A stretch of DNA of 64,000 bases, from assembly GCF_009932555.1 (NCBI RefSeq), contig NZ_BLJO01000002.1:297975-361974 (forward strand), read 5' to 3'. The position numbers were made by a program, and so were the translations under genes. The notes beneath the pieces were generated by a model. The model did no database searches. It was not told where the DNA came from and worked only from the letters and a program-made list of their open reading frames with translations. The DNA is from Steroidobacter agaridevorans (GTDB taxonomy: Bacteria > Pseudomonadota > Gammaproteobacteria > Steroidobacterales > Steroidobacteraceae). Within the stretch, counting starts at the first letter, position 1. Each line of letters begins with the position of its first letter. Positions 16,292 through 24,341 of this stretch are shown here, piece by piece.

Positions 16292-18022
16292 CTAGCGGAA
16301 CGCTAGCAGTACGATGACGATCAGCGTCAGGATGGCGCTAATCGTCTTCCAGAACATCACCGGATGTCGCTCCAACAACGGCTGCCGGTTTCTTCGTAGA
16401 TAGGCTTCGTTGGGACGGCTCAGGTCGTACACGAACTCCGACAGCTCCTGATAGCGCCGGACCGGATCTGGATGCGTGGCTCTCTTTAGCGTCTCGTCGA
16501 TCCACGCTGGTACATCGCGCTCATCATCCAGCAGCGATCGATACATCAAGCGTCGTTGCGCGGCCTTGGTGGTTGCCTGGGCGACGTCAGTGCCGAATGA
16601 CAAGCGTCCCGTCAGCATTTGATACGTAATGACGCCCAGAGAAAACAAATCCGAGCGTGACGTGCCGGCGTCGCCAAGAAAGTATTCCGGCGCCGTGTAT
16701 TGAGCCGTGCCGGCCGGTAGATTCTGTACCGACGCGGCGTTCTCGACGATGCCAGCAACCCGTGTGGATCCAAAGTCCATGATCTTCACCGTGCCAGTGG
16801 CGTCGATCATGATGTTTTCCGGCCGCAGATCCTGATGCAGCATTTCCAATCGATGGAACGCCTGCAAACCCTTGGCGATCTGCTGGACGATGCCTCGCAC
16901 GGTGCTCAGTTTCGGCTTGGGATTATCAATCATCCATTGCGTCAGCGTCTGACCGTCGATGAACTCAGTGACCGTATACAGATAGTTGCGCTTGCGCGTT
17001 GGCGCGCAGGCTCGCACGACATGTGGGCTGTCGATACGACGTGCGATCCAATCCTCGAGCAGAAATCGTTCCAAATAGGCTGGATCGCCGCGCAGATCCA
17101 CGGATGGCGTCTTGATGACCACCGCAGGGGCATCAGGCGCGGTGAGATCCGTGGCGAGATGCACGTGACTGCGACTGCTGATCCGGATGCTGCGAATGAT
17201 TCTATAACCGTCGAACTCCATCCTCGGCGCAAGTTCCGGCGGCAAAGGCAGCTCGCTGAGCTGGTGATGGATCTCGCCTGCTTCCGCCTGGGGAACTGCA
17301 TCGACGCGCACCAGCTGGATAGTGAGATTGTCGTCGCTGCCGTGCTCGAGCGCCTTGTCGGCGATGGATTTCGCAGCTCTATCGAGATCATCAGGGTGCT
17401 CGGACAAAACATCGATGATGACCTTGGGGTCAACGTACTCGTGAATGCCATCCGTGGCCAGAATGAGAACGTCGCCCTGCCCCACGCCCGCCGCCGAATA
17501 ATCGATCTCGAGCTGTGGATTCACGCCCAGCGCGCGACCGAGATAGCTTTTCTCGCGAGAGATCCAGAGACGGTGATCCTGGGTGAGCTGCTCGAGCGAT
17601 CGATCCCGCAGTCGATAGATTCTGGAATCGCCGACGTGAAAGATATGCGCCGTCGTGGACTTGATGACCAGCGCGCTCAGCGTGCACACGTAGCCGCGGT
17701 CCTGATCGTAGCGATACTGGCTCTGACGCGTTTGCGCGTAGAGCCAGGAGTTGATCGCCATCAACACGCGTTGCGCGGACTGCCGCACCGACCAGGCCGG
17801 TGAGGTGCAGTAGTAATCCTCCAGGAAGCCTTTCACGGTCGCCTCGCTGGCGATCTGACTGACATTGCTGCTGCTGACGCCGTCGGCCAATGCGACTGCG
17901 ATGCCTTTGGCGGTCAGTTGCGGCTCGTCGGGAATGCACGCGCCGTGAAAGTCCTGGTTGATCTCCTTGCGGCCCCGGTCGGAATGCTGCCCTAAAGAGA
18001 TCTTCAGTCGAACGGGCAGCAT
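16292..18022 (-). CDS. Bifunctional PP2C phosphatase / Ser-Thr kinase, membrane-anchored
   Basis: About 576 residues. The N-terminal PP2C-type phosphatase spans roughly residues 10-245, with motifs GRKEINQDF, ADGVSS, HVGDSRIYRLR, LILATDGIHEYV and GSDDNLT. The kinase domain (about 275-550) has a Lys in VVIKTP, catalytic HQDLRPEN and metal-binding DFG. A C-terminal hydrophobic segment (FWKTISAILTLIVIVLLAF) anchors it in the membrane. The glycine-rich loop is poorly kept. The preceding gene stops at 18032; a TTG at 18031 directly abuts that stop and the ATG at 18022 is chosen. Such fusions often accompany nitrate/nitrite assimilation genes, and here the partner is a formate/nitrite-type channel. 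Confidence 0.88.
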   Translation of the reverse strand: MLPVRLKISLGQHSDRGRKEINQDFHGACIPDEPQLTAKGIAVALADGVSSSNVSQIASEATVKGFLEDYYCTSPAWSVRQSAQRVLMAINSWLYAQTRQSQYRYDQDRGYVCTLSALVIKSTTAHIFHVGDSRIYRLRDRSLEQLTQDHRLWISREKSYLGRALGVNPQLEIDYSAAGVGQGDVLILATDGIHEYVDPKVIIDVLSEHPDDLDRAAKSIADKALEHGSDDNLTIQLVRVDAVPQAEAGEIHHQLSELPLPPELAPRMEFDGYRIIRSIRISSRSHVHLATDLTAPDAPAVVIKTPSVDLRGDPAYLERFLLEDWIARRIDSPHVVRACAPTRKRNYLYTVTEFIDGQTLTQWMIDNPKPKLSTVRGIVQQIAKGLQAFHRLEMLHQDLRPENIMIDATGTVKIMDFGSTRVAGIVENAASVQNLPAGTAQYTAPEYFLGDAGTSRSDLFSLGVITYQMLTGRLSFGTDVAQATTKAAQRRLMYRSLLDDERDVPAWIDETLKRATHPDPVRRYQELSEFVYDLSRPNEAYLRRNRQPLLERHPVMFWKTISAILTLIVIVLLAFR

Positions 18023-18031
18023 CAGATCCAA

Positions 18032-18856
18032 TTACGCGGCACGCGGGAACGCCTGCTTCTTCGGCGCCGTGCGCAAGTGCGTCGAATACAGCGTCAGTCC
18101 GGTGAACGACAAGCCGCCGACCAGGTTGCCGATGACCGTCGGAATCTCGTTCCAGACGATGTAGTCCATGACCGAGAAATTGCCGCCCATGATCAGCGCC
18201 GACGGGAACAGAAACATATTCACCACGGAATGTTCGAACGTCATGGCGAAGAACACCATGATGGGCATCCACATGGCGATCACCTTGCCGCCGACCGATG
18301 TTGAAATCATCGCGCCCACGACACCGGTGGAGACCATCCAGTTGCACAGCACGCCTCGAACGAACAGCGTGAGCATGCCTGCCGCGCCATACTCTTTATA
18401 GCCAAGCGTGCGCGACTCGCCGATGCCGGCGATGACCTTGCCCACGGCATTCGGCTCAGTGGAAAAACCAAAAGTGAAGACGATCGCCATCATGATCGCG
18501 ACCGTGACCGCGCCGGCCAGGTTGCCGGTGAAAACCAAGCCCCAGTTCTTGAGCACGCCGCCCAGCGTCACACCCGGTCGCTTGTCGATCAGCGCAAGCG
18601 GCGACAGCACGAACACGCCGGTCAGCAGGTCGAAACCGAGCAAGTAGAGCATGCAGAAGCCGACAGGAAACAAAATCGCGCCGATGATCGGATAACCGGT
18701 CTGCTGAGTGACCGCGACTGCGAACACCGCGGCCAATGCGAGAATGGCGCCGGCCATATACGCGCGGATCAACGTATCCCGCGTCGACATGAATACTTTC
18801 GATTCGCCCGCATCGACCATCTTGGTCACGAATTCCGACGGTGCCAGATAAGACAT
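18032..18856 (-). CDS. Formate/nitrite transporter (FNT) family channel
   Basis: A 274-residue six-helix channel of the FocA/NirC family. It moves small monovalent anions such as nitrite or formate across the inner membrane. Seen are the N-terminal amphipathic stretch, helix-break motifs NLAGAV and NWMVSTG, and EHSVVNMFLFP with the conserved central histidine region. The ATG at 18856 is the only sensible start. It directly precedes the phosphatase/kinase gene, suggesting that the kinase signals on nitrogen uptake or controls the channel. Confidence 0.9.
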   Translation of the reverse strand: MSYLAPSEFVTKMVDAGESKVFMSTRDTLIRAYMAGAILALAAVFAVAVTQQTGYPIIGAILFPVGFCMLYLLGFDLLTGVFVLSPLALIDKRPGVTLGGVLKNWGLVFTGNLAGAVTVAIMMAIVFTFGFSTEPNAVGKVIAGIGESRTLGYKEYGAAGMLTLFVRGVLCNWMVSTGVVGAMISTSVGGKVIAMWMPIMVFFAMTFEHSVVNMFLFPSALIMGGNFSVMDYIVWNEIPTVIGNLVGGLSFTGLTLYSTHLRTAPKKQAFPRAA

Positions 18857-19168
18857 TGTTCTATTGCCTCTTGAATGTGAGCACGACCCGTTCGGAACCG
18901 GGCCGTTCGGGCATGAGCTTCAATGGGATCTCGAGCGCGTAGTGGACCGCGCGAGTGTTCAGCGGGAAGGAGAATTGCCCGCTATGGCAGCAGTGCCTTG
19001 CCGACCCGTCGTTGGATCGAACGAGCCTGTGCAGCAAGAGATATGCCAGTGCCCGAAGTCGCTTTTTGTGGGCTTAAATGCGGCGCTCATGCGCCGTTAC
19101 GGTGCGGTCGATGTGGCTCGCTGCCCTTTTGCAGAGCTTTGGACGTCGCGAAGAGGTGTCGCGATAGT
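18857..19168. other. Intergenic stretch, no gene seen
   Basis: The region upstream of the FNT gene. Frames that stay open here read as composition artefacts (arginine- and cysteine-rich, no domain). No clear promoter, repeat or RNA fold stands out. Confidence 0.4.
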
Positions 19169-19309
19169 TTAGATCGCCGCCGCGACCACCCTGCTCCCGT
19201 GCTCAGCGGAGGCGGAGTCGGGCGTGGCGAGATTCATCACGGCTCCGGCGACGATGGCCGTCGCGGCGAGGGCGCGGAAACCGGAACGGAGGGGATGCTT
19301 GGCGAACAT
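19169..19309 (-). CDS. Possible small exported peptide
   Basis: A 46-codon frame from ATG 19309 to TAA 19169. The product has a basic start (MFAKHPLRSGFR), a hydrophobic core (ALAATAIVAGAVMNLA) and an A-x-A site (SASA), a credible signal peptide with a short tail. The ribosome-binding site is weak. It may be a real small secreted peptide or chance. Confidence 0.3.
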   Translation of the reverse strand: MFAKHPLRSGFRALAATAIVAGAVMNLATPDSASAEHGSRVVAAAI

Positions 19310-19514
19310 ATCAATCCAATGAATTCGAGGAGACGTGAGCCAAGACTAACCAGGTGGCGAGCGAGGCTCTAATCGATTCTGTCCCCGGCGCCGATTGATG
19401 CTCTCTATGTGGGAGCACAGTAAGACGCTTGAATTTGCGATACAGCTCGCGAACTCGCGCGCGACTCCCACACCATCGTAAGATGACTCATTCTCCGGCC
19501 AGAAGGACTCGCCG

Positions 19515-20147
19515 ATGCCCACGCTGAGCAATCATCTCCAGTTCGCGCTCGTGGCGCTCGCCATGGTGCTCACACCGGGACCGAACATGATTTATCTGGT
19601 CTCACGCGCGATTTGCCAGGGGCGCATGGCCGGATTGATCTCGCTTGGGGGCATCGCACTGGGCTTCGTGGTTTATCTGCTCTGCGCGGCGGCAGGTATC
19701 ACTGCGATCTTCCTGTCGGTGCCGCTCGCGTACGATGCGCTTCGCATCGCCGGCGCGATCTATTTACTGTATCTGGCGTGGCAGGCGGTCAAGCCGGGTG
19801 GCCGGTCGCCGTTTCAGGTGCGGGATCTGCCCGAGGACAGTCCGCGTCGATTGTTCGGCATGGGCCTCTTCACCAGCTTGCTTAATCCGAAGATTGCGAT
19901 TCTCTATGTGTCCCTGCTGCCTCAATTCATTCAGCCCGAGCACGGCAGTGTGTGGGTTCAGTCGCTGGTGCTGGGGCTCACGCAAATCACGATCAGTGTG
20001 AGCGTCAACGCAATGATCGTTTTCATGGCAGGCAGCGTCGCTCTCTTCTTTGCTTCGCGACCGTCATGGCAGGTGATCCAGCGATGGCTGATGGGCACTG
20101 TGCTGGCCGGGCTTGCCGTGAGAATGGCCGTCGAATCCCGACGCTAG
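19515..20147 (+). CDS. LysE/RhtB-family amino-acid exporter
   Basis: A 210-residue inner-membrane protein with the LysE fold of about six helices. The N-terminal signature LTPGPNMIYLVSRAICQGRMAG and the mid-protein FTSLLNPKIAILYVSLLPQF are both diagnostic. It probably exports a neutral amino acid or homoserine-lactone-like compound. It is monocistronic and its stop overlaps the convergent membrane-protein gene by 4 bp. Confidence 0.92.
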   Translation: MPTLSNHLQFALVALAMVLTPGPNMIYLVSRAICQGRMAGLISLGGIALGFVVYLLCAAAGITAIFLSVPLAYDALRIAGAIYLLYLAWQAVKPGGRSPFQVRDLPEDSPRRLFGMGLFTSLLNPKIAILYVSLLPQFIQPEHGSVWVQSLVLGLTQITISVSVNAMIVFMAGSVALFFASRPSWQVIQRWLMGTVLAGLAVRMAVESRR

Positions 20148-21649
20148 TGCGTGCACACCTTCGGGCGCGCAAAGTCCACGTGCTTGAAGATGAGCAGCTT
20201 GCGCTCCCAGAAGCTCGCGTGGGTGAACGCGCCCAGTGAGTGAGCGGTCGCCTTCTCGTAGCGAACGCCATTCAGTTCGTAGGTGACCCACTGCTCGGGC
20301 TTCTTTCTCAGACGCTCCTTGAGCGAGAACATCACCAGGCCCTGGTTTCGATCCGCGAAGTGCTGCAGGTCAGGGTCCGAGGACGCCTTGATCATCGCGA
20401 CGTCGCTCTGGTACGGAAACAGCGCCAGCGGCTGCGTGATCACCAGATGATTCGACACACCCGCCTCCGTGTGCAGATTGCTGAACATGGCGATGGACGC
20501 CTCCGTGCGCAGCCCGAGATAAGGCGCCGTGCATACGATAAATAGCGTCGCCGGCACGGCATACAGCCACATCGGCCGCTGCGGCCCGACCGTTCCACGC
20601 CATGGCAGATGATTGATGGCCGCATCCGCCAGCAACAGCATGGTCAAGCCACCGTACACGACCCACATCAGCACCCACACCGATTGGTAAGCGTGCGAGG
20701 GCGGAATGCTCGCCTGGCGGCTGAATACCGAAAGAACGCCGACCAGCGTCACCGCGCCGCCAATTACGACACCAAACGGCAATGCCTGACCCAGCAGGCC
20801 GAAGCGGTCGCGCAGTAGCCGGAACAATCGCGCGCAGCTGTCGTAGAACCGTTCGCTGACTTCACGCGGCACAGACAGGATATAGAGCGCCAGCACCAAG
20901 CTCGAGAAATCCATGTACCACGAGTACACGGAGATCGGGATCACGAAATGAAACATCAGCGCCAGCAGCAGGCCGACCGCGAACCAGCGCTTCCAATACA
21001 GCGAGACGATGGCGATCGCCTCGACGATGAACGTGCTCCAGATGGCGAGATACTTGCCGGTGAGGCTGTTCTGCAAGCCGAAGCCATCGGCCAGCGGCAT
21101 GTACAACGCAACGGCGCAGCTGACCCGTGGATCGAGAAAGTCCGAGTTGATCTTGTGGAAGATGCCGTAGAAATACATGACGGCCAGCAGCGCCCGCGCT
21201 ACTACACGCATGTTCTCGTAGATGTTTTCTCGCATCTGCGCCGAGTTGCCATAGCGCAGGACGGCATGTGCACAGATCGCGAGAATGCCTGCGTTCATGA
21301 ACGCGGCGATCATTTTGTTGTTGCCGGCGACGGGCATGGCGATGGCGTAGCGCGTCGCCATCACGCCTGCCAGAAGCACCAGCAGAGGGGTCCAACGCGG
21401 ACGCCAGATCAACAGGAGTGCGACCGAGATCGCGGCCCAGCTCATGAGTCCGAGCAACGGACCGTCGCGGAATAGCAGCATGCCGCGATCGCCGGCGAGG
21501 CTGAAAATAGCCGCGGCGGCCCACACGGGCGAAAACGCAATCAAGCCATCGGCAGAGACCCGTTCCGTCGCTTCACTCATCGATGGGCGCAACTGACGCC
21601 AGAAATTGTCCCAGAACCCGTGAACGGAACGATCCGCTTGAGCGCTCAT
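20144..21649 (-). CDS. Polytopic membrane protein, HTTM-like
   Basis: 501 residues with about 9-10 membrane helices and a soluble C-terminal part of about 110 residues. The arrangement (FYGIFHKINSDFLDP, IWSTFIVEAIAIVSLYWKRW, FHFVIPISVYSWYMDFSS) resembles HTTM proteins related to vitamin K-dependent carboxylase. This assignment is tentative. The ATG at 21649 has AGGAG close upstream. The neighbouring divergent unit encodes a DCC thiol-oxidoreductase-like protein, a frequent partner of HTTM proteins, which supports the call. Confidence 0.65.
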   Translation of the reverse strand: MSAQADRSVHGFWDNFWRQLRPSMSEATERVSADGLIAFSPVWAAAAIFSLAGDRGMLLFRDGPLLGLMSWAAISVALLLIWRPRWTPLLVLLAGVMATRYAIAMPVAGNNKMIAAFMNAGILAICAHAVLRYGNSAQMRENIYENMRVVARALLAVMYFYGIFHKINSDFLDPRVSCAVALYMPLADGFGLQNSLTGKYLAIWSTFIVEAIAIVSLYWKRWFAVGLLLALMFHFVIPISVYSWYMDFSSLVLALYILSVPREVSERFYDSCARLFRLLRDRFGLLGQALPFGVVIGGAVTLVGVLSVFSRQASIPPSHAYQSVWVLMWVVYGGLTMLLLADAAINHLPWRGTVGPQRPMWLYAVPATLFIVCTAPYLGLRTEASIAMFSNLHTEAGVSNHLVITQPLALFPYQSDVAMIKASSDPDLQHFADRNQGLVMFSLKERLRKKPEQWVTYELNGVRYEKATAHSLGAFTHASFWERKLLIFKHVDFARPKVCTH

Positions 21650-21888
21650 GCTCCTGTGTCCCCTCCTCTACCCTATGTTTGTTTCTGATCGAGCGCTGTT
21701 TTGAAGTGGGCCGAGTGTGCCAGCGGCCTTGCCTCGGCGCCACCTGTCACCAACCAGCGCCACCGCGCCGCGCACGGAAGACTGAAGCGAAAAGCGTGCC
21801 GTCGTGTAAATACGGCATATGCGCAGTGCTAATGAATGTCACATCCCGTTGAAGTACTATCGGTGCGAGTTCAACAGGTACCGAAGGC

Positions 21889-22047
21889 ATGCTCACACGC
21901 CGTAAATTGGCGCTTTATTTTCTTGCCGCCCTGGCGCTCGCCGGTGCGTACGACGCTTTGCGCAACCTGCCCGTGCTGAGCGGTTGTAATTTCTACTCCG
22001 AGTGCCCGGACAATTCTTCCTCCGCCACCGGCAGGCGCACCGACTGA
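21889..22047 (+). CDS. Small single-pass membrane or secreted protein
   Basis: 52 residues: a basic start (MLTRRKLALYF), a hydrophobic helix (LAALALAGAY), then a short polar tail with two cysteines (LSGCNFYSECPD) that suggest a periplasmic disulfide. The stop TGA overlaps the ATG of the DCC gene (TGATG), a sign of real translation and coupling. I do not recognise a family. Confidence 0.6.
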   Translation: MLTRRKLALYFLAALALAGAYDALRNLPVLSGCNFYSECPDNSSSATGRRTD

Positions 22048-22448
22048 TGGAACCGTCGGCCAACTGGCTGCTCTACGATGGCGAGTGCCCCTTCTGCTCG
22101 CGTTACGTCGTTCATGTCCGCCTGCGCGCAGCGGTGGGGCCAGTGATGCTGGCGAATGCACGCGAGCATCCGGCACTGGTCGAAGAAGTGCGACGGCTCG
22201 GTCATGACGTGGACGAAGGCATGGTGCTGAAGCTGAACGGTCGCTACTACCATGGCGCCGATTGCATCCATGCGCTGGCGCTGCTGACGACGTCGGCCGG
22301 CTGGTTCAATCGGATCAACTCAATCGTGTTTCGCTCGCGGGCCTTTTCGCGCTTCGCCTATCCCATCCTGCGCGCGGGGAGAAACTTCACCTTGAAGCTG
22401 CTCGGCCGGTCGCGACTGGATCCCTCGCCCGCTTCCCACGACGGCTGA
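22047..22448 (+). CDS. DCC-family thiol-disulfide oxidoreductase-like protein (DUF393)
   Basis: 133 residues. The N-terminal motif LLYDGECPFCSRYV holds the D-x-x-C-P-x-C redox-like site of the DCC family, which has a thioredoxin-like fold. ATG 22047 is coupled to the upstream small gene. DCC proteins often accompany HTTM membrane proteins, as in this locus. The biological substrate is unknown. Confidence 0.85.
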   Translation: MEPSANWLLYDGECPFCSRYVVHVRLRAAVGPVMLANAREHPALVEEVRRLGHDVDEGMVLKLNGRYYHGADCIHALALLTTSAGWFNRINSIVFRSRAFSRFAYPILRAGRNFTLKLLGRSRLDPSPASHDG

Positions 22449-22450
22449 CT

Positions 22451-23380
22451 TCAGCGGATCGCTGCCGACAATTCCAATCCCGGCACATTGTGGAGCTTGC
22501 CGATCTCCTGGTTGGTGATCGCCACGAACTCTCGCGCGGCTGGCGAGAGGTGGTGCCAATGCCGGAACGCCCAGCCGATGGCGACGGACGGCAGATCGGT
22601 GATCGGCACCGCCTTTACCGAGCCGCTGCGCTCGAAGTTATAGGCGTGCACGGCCGGCACGATGGCCTGCCCCAGGCCCAGCTCGACGAACAGCTTCGCG
22701 GTGTCGAAATCGTCGAATACAACTTCGGCCTTCAGCTCCACGCCGCGTTGTGCGGCGGCCTGTTCGATGGCGCTGTGATGGGTCGTGCCACCAGCCAGCC
22801 CCAGGTAACGAATGCCCTTGAGATCCTGCAACCGCAACTTGCGCCGACGCGACAACTCATCGTCCTTGGTCGTCAGAAGAAACATGCGCTGCTTGGCGAT
22901 GGTCTTCTCGTTGATGCCGCGCGCCGGCTCGCCAGTTGTGACAAAACCCAGATCCGCTTGATTGAGCCGCAGGATCTCGAAACAGCGTCGGGTCGAGCTG
23001 GCTGGCAGAAATCGCAGGTTGACGCCGGGGTGTTCTTTTCTGAATCTCACTACCGCATGACGCATGAAGTGACGCACAGTGGTGCCGCCGGTGGTGATGG
23101 TCAGCGTATCGGACTCGCCGTGCTGTAACGCTCGCACCCGTTGCAGCCCGACCTCGATCGCATCCAGTCCTTCCAGCGCGAAGTCCTTGAGGATCTTGCC
23201 GGCGGCAGTCGGCTGCACGCCGCGGGCATGCCGTTCGAACAATCGAATGCCGAGCTCGGCTTCCAGCCGTGCGATGTGCTGACTGATGGAGCTCTGGGTT
23301 CGCTGCAGCTCGCGCGCCAGGGAGCTCATGCTGCCGGCCTCGCAGGCCGCGACCAGGATGCGGAGATCTTCGAGTGTCAT
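22451..23380 (-). CDS. LysR-family transcriptional regulator
   Basis: 309 residues. The N-terminal helix-turn-helix (LRILVAACEAGSMSSLARELQRTQSSISQHIARLEAELG) is typical, followed by a two-lobe periplasmic-binding-like effector domain. The frame continues upstream to 23692, but the ATG at 23380 begins exactly at the conserved MTLEDLRIL. It is divergent from panB (23483) with about 100 bp between, a typical LysR-target layout, so it may control panB or the gene's paralogous function. Confidence 0.9.
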   Translation of the reverse strand: MTLEDLRILVAACEAGSMSSLARELQRTQSSISQHIARLEAELGIRLFERHARGVQPTAAGKILKDFALEGLDAIEVGLQRVRALQHGESDTLTITTGGTTVRHFMRHAVVRFRKEHPGVNLRFLPASSTRRCFEILRLNQADLGFVTTGEPARGINEKTIAKQRMFLLTTKDDELSRRRKLRLQDLKGIRYLGLAGGTTHHSAIEQAAAQRGVELKAEVVFDDFDTAKLFVELGLGQAIVPAVHAYNFERSGSVKAVPITDLPSVAIGWAFRHWHHLSPAAREFVAITNQEIGKLHNVPGLELSAAIR

Positions 23381-23482
23381 GCAGCCATATAAGCATTTCC
23401 TTGGGTCGATGCAAAGAACCTTAGCGTTGACTAATGTCCGGGCAAATGGAATTGTGACCGCGCCGAGACTGGGGAGCACGCT

Positions 23483-24334
23483 GTGAAAGGCCAAAGACTT
23501 TCGACCAACGACATCGTCACGATGAAACGCCGTGGCGAGCGCATCGCCATGCTGACCGCCTACGACTACACGTCGGCGCAGATGGTCGATGCCGCCGGGG
23601 TCCACGTGATCCTGGTCGGCGACACCGTGGGCATGGTCGTGCAAGGCCAGGACACGACGCTCCCGGTCACGCTGGACCAGATCGTCTATCACTCCCAGAT
23701 GGTCGCTCGCGGCGCGCAGCGGGCGCTGCTGGTCGGCGATATGCCCTTCATGACCTACCAGGTGAACGTCGAGGACGCGTTACGCAATTCGGCGCGCCTG
23801 ATGACCGAAGGCAAGGTCGGTGCCGTGAAGATCGAAGGTGGCGTGGCGATCGCGCCGACCATCGAGCGGCTGGTCAATGTCGGCATCCCGGTGTGCGGCC
23901 ATCTTGGCTTTACGCCCCAATCCACGCACGCGATGGGTGGTCCTCGCATTCAAGGCAAGGAGCCCTCCGCGGCTGCCTCGCTGGTCGCCGATGCCAAGGC
24001 GCTCGAAGCCGCCGGCGCGTTTGCGATCGTGCTCGAGCTCGTGCCTGCGTCCGTGGCTCAAGAGATTTCCCAGCGCGTGTCGATTCCGACGATCGGCATC
24101 GGCGCCGGGCCGCACTGTGACGGCGAGGTCCAGGTGTTTCATGACCTGTTCGGGCTGTACACGGACTTCAAGCCGCGTCATACCCGCCGCTATCTGAACG
24201 TGGCGCAGGACGTAGTCACGGCCGCCCGGCAATTCGTCAGGGATGTGTCGGAAGGAACGTTCCCGGGCGCGGAGCAAACCTCGGACATCGGCCCGGAAGC
24301 CAAGGAACGCTTCCGAGCCTTGTTGACCGCTTGA
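23483..24334 (+). CDS. panB: 3-methyl-2-oxobutanoate hydroxymethyltransferase
   Basis: A 283-residue cytosolic enzyme transferring a hydroxymethyl group from methylene-tetrahydrofolate to ketoisovalerate, giving ketopantoate for pantothenate and CoA. The family motifs are present: AYDYTSA, metal ligands in LVGDTVGM and VGDMPF, KIEGG, HLGFTPQS and TIGIGAGPHCDGEVQV. The start is GTG 23483 with GGGGAG upstream. panC and panD are not adjacent, and a divergent LysR gene is. That makes either a relocated biosynthetic gene or a specialised paralog possible. Confidence 0.93.
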   Translation: MKGQRLSTNDIVTMKRRGERIAMLTAYDYTSAQMVDAAGVHVILVGDTVGMVVQGQDTTLPVTLDQIVYHSQMVARGAQRALLVGDMPFMTYQVNVEDALRNSARLMTEGKVGAVKIEGGVAIAPTIERLVNVGIPVCGHLGFTPQSTHAMGGPRIQGKEPSAAASLVADAKALEAAGAFAIVLELVPASVAQEISQRVSIPTIGIGAGPHCDGEVQVFHDLFGLYTDFKPRHTRRYLNVAQDVVTAARQFVRDVSEGTFPGAEQTSDIGPEAKERFRALLTA

Positions 24335-24341
24335 AAATCGC

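Noticed and set aside
18864-19372. Open frames on the plus strand upstream of the LysE gene
   Set aside because: Products are arginine-, glycine- and cysteine-rich without domain or good ribosome-binding site, as expected from GC-rich shadow frames.
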